From Prevotella sp. (GTDB lineage Bacteria > Bacteroidota > Bacteroidia > Bacteroidales > Bacteroidaceae): a stretch of 64,000 bases of DNA. Under the pieces are notes generated by a model that saw only the letters and a list, made by a program, of their open reading frames with translations, ran no database searches and had not been told where the DNA came from. The position numbers and the translations under genes were made by a program. Each line of letters starts with the position of its first letter. Positions within the stretch are counted from its first letter, which is position 1. The stretch is from NCBI GenBank assembly GCA_017413085.1, contig JAFPVC010000028.1, positions 1 through 64,000 on the forward strand. Reading direction: 5' to 3'. Shown one piece after another: positions 13,975 through 22,017 of this stretch.

Positions 13975-16176
13975 TTACTTAACCTTGCTGTTCTTCTCAA
14001 TGGTCCAGTCCTTGCGTTTCAGTATTCCGCAGTCCTTGCCTACGAACATCTTGGAAGCGTCCTTGTTGCCCTTGAGTTGCCAGTCGAGCCATGCAACGGC
14101 AGGAATAGAGAACTCACCACCATGAGGCTTGCGGTATGTACCGCCGTGACCTACAGGATAGTTGACGGCAATGGCCGGCACATGGTCTATGCGGTGGAAG
14201 TCGTCCATGCCGTTCTTGTAGGCAATGTCGGTCTCACCGCCGAGGATGTAGATCACCGGTGTATGGATGTCCTTCAGCTTATCCTTGCCAGGCATAGGCA
14301 TGTTAGGCATGGCAATGCTTGGGTCGAGGAACAGTCCGCTGTTGCAAATCATCAATGCTGTGATGCGCTTGTCGGCACAGTTGAAGAGGCTCTGCAGACC
14401 ACCGCACGACATGCCTGCCACGCAGATGTTCTTAGTGTCAACCTTGCCATAAAACGGACTGTTCTTGTCATTGTTCTGTGCGATAATCCAGTCTATCGAC
14501 TCTATCTGCTGCTCCGGCTTAGACATCTCGCCACGATATGGCGTGTCGCCCTCAGGGATATAGCCCGTTGCAAGAACGATGTAGCCGTGTGAGGCAATCT
14601 CGTTGAGGAAACGATAATGCTCCCAAGGAGAGTTAGTGCATGCACCGTTGCCCCATACGAGTATGGGAAGAGGATTCTTATTGTTGAACTTAGACATATC
14701 CGCTGGCATGAACACGGTATGGGCATCAAAGCCATCAAACTCCTGCATCACTGCCTTGTAATCGCCTATGCCGCCATCCTCAACCGTAACGGAACTTGTA
14801 ACGTCACCTTTCTTGAGAGGTTCCATCTGCCACCAGTCAAAGTTGAAGAGGTTCTTCTTCTGGAGTCGGCTGCCCTTGAACACGAAATAGAGGTCGTGCT
14901 TGCCGTTTACCGGCTCAAGCACAGTAGTGAACTCACGATACTTGAACTGTGTATTGGTAACTGTCACGTTGCCGATGACCTTGCCTTCCACGCCGTCAAT
15001 GCGTATCTCTATCTTGCCACCCTCAAGGAGAGCAGAGCAAGAAGCCGTGAACTTAATCTTGCCCTTGTCTCTGCCGAAGTCAACGCCACGGAGCTGAATG
15101 TACTCGCCATCGTCAATGTTCGTGACAAAGAGAGTAGGATTCCAAGGGCCGGAAGGATTCTCGCGTGTAGTGCGCAGCCCATAGCCCCACGCCATTGTCT
15201 CAGTCTCAACACGGCGGTAAGGATTGAATGAGCCAACCTGGTTGAGTTCGCAATGCAGAAAATAAGGAAGTTCCTGAATCGTTCCGTCCTCGTTGTATGT
15301 CATCTCTGCCGCCGATACGCTGCGCTGCTCTGCATGCGCACTCGTCTCCATGCGGTAGATGTCGTAGTTGAGTCCGAAGCAATACGACTTACCCTTGAAG
15401 TCGATGATACCCGGATGGTTGCCTCGTGTCTGAGGTGTGTGGTTCATAATATGTCCCTTGTATTCCCATGGGCCTGTAGCCTTGTCACTCATGGCATAGC
15501 CGATACCCTCAGGACAGCATGTGGAAGCAAATGCCATGTAGTATTTCTTCTGTCCCTTCGCATTCTTGCGGCTCCAGAACCAAGGGCCTTCCTGATAGTC
15601 CTTGATTTTCGGATGTTCTACGATGTCGCCGGAATAAGAAATCATGTCCTCGTTGAGCTTAACCATGTAGAGATTAGGATTGCCCCAATACATGTAAGCC
15701 TGGCCGTCGTCGTCAATCCACACCGTTGGGTCAATGTCATACCAATGGTCCTTCTGCCACACAAGCGGCTTACCAAGAGGGTCTTTGAACGGACCGTAGG
15801 GAGAGTCTGCCACAAGCACGCCTATTCCATTACCGTGGATAGGACAGTACATGTACCACTTGCCGTTACGTTCGATAACCTGTTCTGCCCATGCGCCATT
15901 GTCGCCCTTATACCACTTGAAGTTACGGAGCGAAGCCACTGCGCCGTGGTCTTCCCAGTTCACCATGTCGGTGGAAGTATAGAGCAGCCAGTCCTTCATA
16001 AGGAAACCACCTGCGCCCTCCTCGTCATGAGTTGTATATAGATACACCGTGTCGCCATGCACATAAGGTGCAGGGTCAGCAGTGTACTTTGTCTGAATGA
16101 TTGGCAGATTGAGTTGCTGGGCATCAGCAGTTGAGAATACTCCCAACGCCATGCATAAACCTAATAAATGTTTCAT
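13975..16176 (-). CDS. GH43 glycosidase - CBM6-like - esterase fusion
   Basis: The 733-residue protein carries a signal peptide ending ADAQQ. Residues about 25-340 form a GH43 five-blade propeller with its acidic triad: D in TADPAP (about 33), D in DIDPTVWIDD (about 150) and E in EGPWFW (about 194). Residues about 350-450 look like a CBM6-type beta sandwich. The C-terminal 250 residues are an alpha/beta hydrolase with nucleophile serine in GMSCGG (about 588), D in GGETDIAY (about 648) and H in VGHGGTY (about 676). GH43 usually removes arabinose or xylose from xylan. The esterase could remove acetyl or feruloyl groups from the same chains. Confidence 0.85.
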   Translation of the reverse strand: MKHLLGLCMALGVFSTADAQQLNLPIIQTKYTADPAPYVHGDTVYLYTTHDEEGAGGFLMKDWLLYTSTDMVNWEDHGAVASLRNFKWYKGDNGAWAEQVIERNGKWYMYCPIHGNGIGVLVADSPYGPFKDPLGKPLVWQKDHWYDIDPTVWIDDDGQAYMYWGNPNLYMVKLNEDMISYSGDIVEHPKIKDYQEGPWFWSRKNAKGQKKYYMAFASTCCPEGIGYAMSDKATGPWEYKGHIMNHTPQTRGNHPGIIDFKGKSYCFGLNYDIYRMETSAHAEQRSVSAAEMTYNEDGTIQELPYFLHCELNQVGSFNPYRRVETETMAWGYGLRTTRENPSGPWNPTLFVTNIDDGEYIQLRGVDFGRDKGKIKFTASCSALLEGGKIEIRIDGVEGKVIGNVTVTNTQFKYREFTTVLEPVNGKHDLYFVFKGSRLQKKNLFNFDWWQMEPLKKGDVTSSVTVEDGGIGDYKAVMQEFDGFDAHTVFMPADMSKFNNKNPLPILVWGNGACTNSPWEHYRFLNEIASHGYIVLATGYIPEGDTPYRGEMSKPEQQIESIDWIIAQNNDKNSPFYGKVDTKNICVAGMSCGGLQSLFNCADKRITALMICNSGLFLDPSIAMPNMPMPGKDKLKDIHTPVIYILGGETDIAYKNGMDDFHRIDHVPAIAVNYPVGHGGTYRKPHGGEFSIPAVAWLDWQLKGNKDASKMFVGKDCGILKRKDWTIEKNSKVK

Positions 16177-16540
16177 AACTTGTTAGATGAATTTAAAAAA
16201 ATATTTATGCTTAAAAAGTTGCACACCTCGTTGCTTTTTGTAACTTGAGCTATACTCAAACTACTAAGTACTATTACCATAGATATGCGCAATTTCGTTA
16301 CAACGTTCGGAAATGTTCTTGAGATATACAAGATCTTTGCAGAAAATCAAATAAACGAGAAAATGCTCCTCAATGTGGTGTCGCGCCCTCTTTCTCTGAC
16401 CTGGAGGTGGTGAATCTTTCCATCACGGCATAGGTGCTGAGTTTTGAAGGTAAAGCCCCTAATTCAAAAGAAAATTTCCTACGCAGATAATAAGGAAAAA
16501 TCCGATAATCCTGTGTCATCTATGGTCGTTTTAATACTCA
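16177..16540. other. Intergenic stretch with no recognised feature
   Basis: These 364 bp separate the RHS locus from the GH43/GH31 operon, all on the minus strand. I see no clear TAnnTTTG box, hairpin terminator or conserved repeat. A short open frame at about 16380-16440 has no recognisable product. Confidence 0.5.
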
Positions 16541-17632
16541 TCATAAATTGATTTTCTCACTGTATATTCTCCCGTTTACGTTAATGTATAGAATGTATAT
16601 CCCTCTCCTCAGTCCGTTACAGTCTATGCGACGTGTGTAGCCATTGCCATCCTGCTGCGTCCACTCCGCACGGCGGTACGTCATGCCGAAGGCATCTGCC
16701 ACGAGCGTAACGATATGTGCAGGAGCATCGAGGTCGTAGTCAAGTGTTATCACACCGCCGCTGACACTTGTCTTATAGTGTATGATGTCACGGTTCGCCG
16801 CCTCACGCTGGGCTTCGGCTATCGAGTCCTTGCGCTGCACCTCACGGTTCACGCTGTCGTTTAGAGACAGAAGGTCTGACGGCAGACAGCAGTAAGCAGT
16901 GCGCTTTGTGCCGAGAACCTGCATATTGTCGTAGCTTGTGCTGGTCTTGGTCTGCAGTACAGGATAACGGTTGCCACGTGCATACCACTCATAGGTTTCC
17001 TCTATCACCTGACGTAGTTTTGCCGTGTCGAGTGCGGCAGGGTTCATGTCCATGCAGATGGAATAAGACTTCAGTGTATATACACGCAATACGTTGCGCA
17101 GTGTATCGCCCTCATCCACTACCAACGAACCAGTGGCATCTGCCATAACCGTCGTGGCTCCGCGCTTGTTAAAGTGGTGATCACCACAGTACACACCCTC
17201 GCCATGGAACGGCCTTGCTATGCTGTCGCCGTATTCGAAAGGGTATTTCATGCGAAGGAGCGGACTTACATAGTCGGTTTTGCTCAGCGGACTCTCCTCG
17301 CGACACTGGAACTGCTGCCATATCGTGGTGCCCATTGTGCTGTCGGCTTTCTCAAGATAGAACTCCGCATGAGTGTCGTCCGTCATGCGATAGACACCGA
17401 GAAAATCCACTCCGACGTTTATCTCCGTCTCATGGTTGTCAATAAACTCTATGGGATATTCCCACAAGAGGTCTTCGCCTCCCTGCCCTGCATCAAAGAA
17501 CTCGATGCCATGTCTGGTGAAGTCGCCCTCAAGCAAACCGTTGCTCTCATGCGTCAACATTGGCTGAGCCTCAGTTGTTACAGTTACAAAACAAAACAAA
17601 AATGAATTTAGAAAAATCTTTCGTAATAGCAT
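16541..17632 (-). CDS. Exported protein with T9SS-like C-terminal tail
   Basis: The product is 363 residues. It has a signal peptide (MLLRKIFLNSFLFCFVTVTTEA), then a body I do not recognise, and finishes with GLRRGIYILYINVNGRIYSE and KINL, the pattern of a type A sorting domain for the Bacteroidetes type IX secretion system. A pro-rich linker is absent; a charged segment rich in arginine and glutamate (about residues 250-285) precedes the tail. It is the last gene of the RHS locus on the minus strand and may be a cell-surface or secreted accessory. No function is assigned. Confidence 0.7.
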   Translation of the reverse strand: MLLRKIFLNSFLFCFVTVTTEAQPMLTHESNGLLEGDFTRHGIEFFDAGQGGEDLLWEYPIEFIDNHETEINVGVDFLGVYRMTDDTHAEFYLEKADSTMGTTIWQQFQCREESPLSKTDYVSPLLRMKYPFEYGDSIARPFHGEGVYCGDHHFNKRGATTVMADATGSLVVDEGDTLRNVLRVYTLKSYSICMDMNPAALDTAKLRQVIEETYEWYARGNRYPVLQTKTSTSYDNMQVLGTKRTAYCCLPSDLLSLNDSVNREVQRKDSIAEAQREAANRDIIHYKTSVSGGVITLDYDLDAPAHIVTLVADAFGMTYRRAEWTQQDGNGYTRRIDCNGLRRGIYILYINVNGRIYSEKINL

Positions 17633-17707
17633 TTCTTGTAAAAATTTTAAGTCAGTCTGGATACCAAATTATTGCTAATTTATCAGGCGTATCGATGGTT
17701 TTGTTCT

Positions 17708-18157
17708 TTACAACGCAAACTCTGCCGTAACAGAGGATTCCAAAGACTTGTACCAGTCAGCATGAAACTGGGCATAATGTTTGCCTAATGGCATCTGTAT
17801 TCCGCCACCGAGATAAAGACCGAAATGCTCCATTATATCCCATTCTGCTTCCAACACCTTTTCGGATTTGTAATATCTGGTTTCTTCATTGCTAAAATGT
17901 ACAGTGTAGAATCCTCCGCCACGGACAAATGGTAGAGCTTTTCTCTTTCCATAATATTTGACCATTCCCAAGGATACTTTCATCCTGCTTTTCTCATAAA
18001 TGCACTGCCTTAACAGTTTCTCGTTGGTGCGGAAATCAATGATACCCCTAACAGTGTCTCCATCGTTTGTAGTGATAAATACCTGTTTGGGGTAGGTCTG
18101 AGCCTTTGTCATAATTGCTAAAACAGCAAACAAGAAGATGAGAATGATTTTTATCAT
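17708..18157 (-). CDS. Small exported protein, possibly a deleted outer-membrane protein
   Basis: The product is 149 residues with a signal peptide (MIKIILIFLFAVLAIMTKA). After it, QVFITTNDGDTVRGIIDFRT resembles the start of Bacteroidetes outer-membrane beta-barrel proteins of about 350-450 residues, and the end (LYLGGGIQMPLGKHYAQF) resembles the last strands of such barrels. The middle is too short for a barrel, so an internal deletion is plausible. The gene lies 9 bp downstream of the RHS-type gene and is probably co-transcribed with it. Confidence 0.6.
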   Translation of the reverse strand: MIKIILIFLFAVLAIMTKAQTYPKQVFITTNDGDTVRGIIDFRTNEKLLRQCIYEKSRMKVSLGMVKYYGKRKALPFVRGGGFYTVHFSNEETRYYKSEKVLEAEWDIMEHFGLYLGGGIQMPLGKHYAQFHADWYKSLESSVTAEFAL

Positions 18158-18166
18158 TTGTTTATC

Positions 18167-21100
18167 TTATTTTATATAATTGTACTCGTGTGATTGCATT
18201 ATTCTTCTATCATTATCTTTTGCGTCTTTCAATCTTCCGAAGGCATCATAGTTGTAATGGATCGTATTGCCGTTCGGCAACGTCTCTGACGTGATACCAA
18301 CCAGAGGCTTGTATGTGTAGGTCGTTGCATAACCTCCCTTTTGCTTGACAGCATTGCGTATTAAGTTGAAGTCTGCCGCAGTGGGTTCTGCCTTGCACAA
18401 CAAATGTGATATTGTTGGTTGTCCTATGGCTGATACCACATCATCATAAGCCAGACCTTCTATTTTAGCTATTGGATATTGACTGTTGTATGACCATATA
18501 TAGACAATCTCTGTGCCATCAACCTTAACAGAACGTACATTCAAGGAATCGTCGTATGAATACCACGCCCTAATTTCAAGTATTGCGTCTCCTATGGATG
18601 TGGAAAGCGAATCGGGCAGATAATAGTCAGAACCATTGACATGATGGGAACCATAGGATGTATGCTGGGTATTCATGCATTGTTCCTTGCCATTCTCCTT
18701 CAGTATGGTCTTGTTCTCCACGACGTCGTTCAGTCTGTGGGCTTTCGCCACCATCCATTTACTGGCATTGTCTGTCATATCTGCAGAATATATGATTTCT
18801 GTCCGTCGTATCTGGTCTGACATATTGCTTTTCTCTTCTATCTGAGATACTTGATGATTTTTATCATTATAGCTGTATTCCTTTGTGGTCATGATAATGC
18901 TGCCGTCAGAACTTTTCTCTGTGGTTGTGGTCTTTGACAGGTCAACTCTATATAGGATATACGGATAATGCCACATTGTAGTGTATGGAATATTGGAACC
19001 TGTATACCCAGAAGCAATCGAGTTACCTATTATTGTCTCATCACGATATCCAATATTAACAGCATAATGGTCTTCCATATAACTGTTATAAGTATTGTCA
19101 ACCTTAATTATTTCATTGTTGTTTGCATCTATGATTTTCTGGCTGACAATATTTCCATTGCTGAGATCTTGATAGTAATCTATTACAGCTATAGACTTTC
19201 CTGCATCCTTGAAATTCTTCGGACTTTCATTTTTGAACGTTGTAATGATTGTTTTCTCTGCTTTCCCTGTATGATCGTATCTACACTTGGTAACTTGTGA
19301 ATAACCAACGATACCAGGATTGCAAGACGCATAAAAATCGGCAAAGCGAGTTCTGCCTGGGGTTATTGCGTATACATCAGCTTCTGCAGTGTAGTTTAAT
19401 ATGTAAGTACCAGAGGGACTATATACCTTGTCTTTAAAGTATTTACAATGCAAACTGTCTATCGTTTCGATGTTATTTAAGAGAACTCCAGTGCAGCCAT
19501 TTTCGTTATTATAATCATAGGTAGTATAATTAAGTTTTTTACCATTATTATCATAGTTGCTTATGGTCTTAATTCGTAAACCTCCACATAATAGGTAATA
19601 ATCCGATTGCTGGATTTGGTCTGTGTCTAACCATCTTAATTGACAAGTGGCAGAATAAGACCTTGGACTTGAAGCCCTATCTGAACATTCAATTAACAGA
19701 GTATGCTTTCCTGCAGGAAGTGTAATTTTTTTTATGAAAGAGTAGTCTTTCGAAGGTTTAATAGCTATAGGAATAGTAGTCATGACTCCTGATGTTAAAA
19801 TCATGATTTTTATGTTGGCAAAGTCCGTACCACCTGCATTGAATTTTGAATATAAATCATACGTTCTTTCTTTTTCAAGTATAATTCCCTTTACTCGGTT
19901 GTTCTCGTCATATTTCCATGAATTAGAAAGAAGAAACTTAGTGATTGATGCCTCTATTATAGATTCTTTCATTTCTTTGTATTTCTGTGTTTTTTCCATA
20001 GTATTCACAGGAATCCTGTTTGCCTCATATTCATAGGTGGTATAGCCGCCTGTGGGATACGTTATTCTATTAAGTATAGCAGCTTGCATGAATTTTTCAT
20101 TGCAAAGCCTGTCTGCACCTGTATAACCGCTTTTGCTTAGCACTGCACTATAATTATATGACATGAAGTCTTGCGGAGTTGGTATCAAAGTATACCCAAA
20201 TCCTTTCACATAGTTTTCCTTACCATTGTAATACCCCCAATAATCCTGTGCACAGGATCTTTTCGACGGCAGTTCTAACTTATTATACGTAAAACTGGTT
20301 GTAAGAGTGTCTGTAGATGCAATTTCCTTGACGTTGTCCAGTTTTAGTCTGTATTCGGAATTGTATACTCCATCCGCAGGAACTGAGTTACCCCCAACAT
20401 TGGAATATCCGAATCCCATTTTATCATAACTAAAATCAATGGTTTTAAATAAATTTCCACCAGACAATATTGTTATTTTGTCCAATCTTTTTCCACTGCT
20501 TTCTTTGCAGTTAGAGGTTTTGAAAATAACTGTCTGATTTGCTGTTGTAATCTTTTCAAGATAAAAATTGTTGACATATGCTTTCTTCGTAAAAATGTTA
20601 TGTTTGTCTTTGATGAAATCTGATTCGGAGAAATGGTAATAATCCAATGTCTTTAAATCAACATAGTAAAGTGACTCAACTCTCGTCCCTCTGCCATAAT
20701 GTCTTGGAACCTGAGTATATGAAAACTCTACTTTTTCTCCTTTAGGAGAGTATACCTCTGTGAGATACCAACATGACGTATACCACCATCCCGTAATTCC
20801 TTTACCATATGGTTCTTCAAGTTTGTCTCCTTCTCTGAATTTGTAAATATACCCATTAGAATCTATTATTTTCCAATTTTGTATACGTTCTTGGCGTCCT
20901 TGACCTGTTGTTTTCTCAAGATTCGGTTCTATTTCTATTTTAAATTCATCTCCGGCTTGTCCTATTTTGTAAATCTTCAGTGTGAATGGATCAACAAAAA
21001 ACATGAAGGATTTACCCAATATATTCACTGAATAAAAGTCTCGTTCTCCATAGCCCCTGTCTAAATACTGTTTCATCCCCCAACCATTATCTATTTTACA

Positions 21101-21589
21101 CTGATATGGTTCCACGAATGACTGATTGTATGGTAGCTTTGCCATCCAGTTTGATGTTTCACCCCTTTTGTATTTATATAAATTGTTAGTAAGATATTGA
21201 GTCCAGATACTATCGTGGATGTTTGGTCCAATCTCTATGTCCTTAGTTCCCGCACATATATAGTTGATGCAGCCTCCCACCATCAAGTTCCATCCGAGTC
21301 CCACCCATGATGCCTCTTGTTCCACTTTGATGCCAGATGCGTCATACCGCAGTACGAGGGGGATGTCTATGTCCTTGCATTTTATTGTGTACAGAGGAAC
21401 GGAGATGTCTGTCGTTCCAATGTATTCATTCACTGATTCTTCTCCGTATTTTTTGAAAGCTGCCGCCTCTGGTGTTCTGAGATAATCAAGATTGAATGTC
21501 TCTTGCACTTCATCGCTGAAAGCTATCTGAGAAGTTATCATAAATAATATCAACACGATATACTGCCTATTGTTTTTTATATTTAACAT
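18167..21589 (-). CDS. RHS/YD-repeat-type exported protein without a core or toxin tip
   Basis: The 1140-residue protein has a hydrophobic export signal at about residues 10-26. The N-terminal region (TPEAAAFKKYGEE, then ISVPLYTI, GIKVEQEASWVGLGWN) matches the SpvB/TcB-like start of Bacteroidetes RHS proteins. YD-type repeats follow, and the protein ends in GNTIHYNYDAFGRLKDAKDN without the RHS core DPxG/NNP region or a variable C-terminal domain. It could be a shell component that works with the upstream RHS protein; that is inference. The region is AT-rich compared with the rest of the window. Confidence 0.8.
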   Translation of the reverse strand: MLNIKNNRQYIVLILFMITSQIAFSDEVQETFNLDYLRTPEAAAFKKYGEESVNEYIGTTDISVPLYTIKCKDIDIPLVLRYDASGIKVEQEASWVGLGWNLMVGGCINYICAGTKDIEIGPNIHDSIWTQYLTNNLYKYKRGETSNWMAKLPYNQSFVEPYQCKIDNGWGMKQYLDRGYGERDFYSVNILGKSFMFFVDPFTLKIYKIGQAGDEFKIEIEPNLEKTTGQGRQERIQNWKIIDSNGYIYKFREGDKLEEPYGKGITGWWYTSCWYLTEVYSPKGEKVEFSYTQVPRHYGRGTRVESLYYVDLKTLDYYHFSESDFIKDKHNIFTKKAYVNNFYLEKITTANQTVIFKTSNCKESSGKRLDKITILSGGNLFKTIDFSYDKMGFGYSNVGGNSVPADGVYNSEYRLKLDNVKEIASTDTLTTSFTYNKLELPSKRSCAQDYWGYYNGKENYVKGFGYTLIPTPQDFMSYNYSAVLSKSGYTGADRLCNEKFMQAAILNRITYPTGGYTTYEYEANRIPVNTMEKTQKYKEMKESIIEASITKFLLSNSWKYDENNRVKGIILEKERTYDLYSKFNAGGTDFANIKIMILTSGVMTTIPIAIKPSKDYSFIKKITLPAGKHTLLIECSDRASSPRSYSATCQLRWLDTDQIQQSDYYLLCGGLRIKTISNYDNNGKKLNYTTYDYNNENGCTGVLLNNIETIDSLHCKYFKDKVYSPSGTYILNYTAEADVYAITPGRTRFADFYASCNPGIVGYSQVTKCRYDHTGKAEKTIITTFKNESPKNFKDAGKSIAVIDYYQDLSNGNIVSQKIIDANNNEIIKVDNTYNSYMEDHYAVNIGYRDETIIGNSIASGYTGSNIPYTTMWHYPYILYRVDLSKTTTTEKSSDGSIIMTTKEYSYNDKNHQVSQIEEKSNMSDQIRRTEIIYSADMTDNASKWMVAKAHRLNDVVENKTILKENGKEQCMNTQHTSYGSHHVNGSDYYLPDSLSTSIGDAILEIRAWYSYDDSLNVRSVKVDGTEIVYIWSYNSQYPIAKIEGLAYDDVVSAIGQPTISHLLCKAEPTAADFNLIRNAVKQKGGYATTYTYKPLVGITSETLPNGNTIHYNYDAFGRLKDAKDNDRRIMQSHEYNYIK

Positions 21590-21624
21590 TCTTGTATTGT
21601 TGTTTTGTTTGTTATTATTCTTTG

Positions 21625-22017
21625 TTATTGTTGGTTCTTGTATTTTACTTTTTTCTTACAATATTGATATATAAACCATATAATAATAAATATATTTTCT
21701 GAAACAAATATAATTATTATCATTTTGTCACGGAAAACAATACTAATATCTGATACATATTTTATTATATAGGTCAAAATAAACGGAAACAATGAATACA
21801 GCAAAGGATGCTTCATTATTTGTGTATTTATCTTATAAATTTTATATATATACGCAAAAATAGTACATAATGGAGAATAAAATAACAAGACGAAAAACAT
21901 CGCTATGGGAAATCCAAATTTCAATTCTTGGATATCCGAATAAAAATATGATGTAATAAGATGGAACAAAATATTCCCCAAACTGCTAAAAAAATAAAAA
22001 AATAGTAATTGCTTCAT
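21625..22017 (-). CDS. Four-TM membrane protein, candidate immunity protein for the RHS tip
   Basis: The 130-residue, very AT-rich gene encodes a protein with about four membrane segments and a lysine-rich C-terminus (CKKKVKYKNQQ). Its ATG overlaps the stop codon of the RHS gene as ATGA (22014-22017), so the two are translated together. In polymorphic toxin loci, the small gene directly after the toxin tip normally encodes the immunity protein. A membrane immunity protein would suit a toxin acting at the envelope or in the periplasm. I recognise no family, and the immunity role is inferred from position only. Confidence 0.65.
   Translation of the reverse strand: MKQLLFFYFFSSLGNILFHLITSYFYSDIQELKFGFPIAMFFVLLFYSPLCTIFAYIYKIYKINTQIMKHPLLYSLFPFILTYIIKYVSDISIVFRDKMIIIIFVSENIFIIIWFIYQYCKKKVKYKNQQ

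Noticed and set aside
12818-14125. A 435-codon open frame on the plus strand opposite GH31 and GH43
   Set aside because: It is antisense to two well-supported genes, has no recognisable domain and a composition typical of a reversed high-GC gene.
16380-16440. A short minus-strand frame as a gene remnant
   Set aside because: Only about 20 codons are open, with no recognisable similarity; not enough to call a pseudogene.
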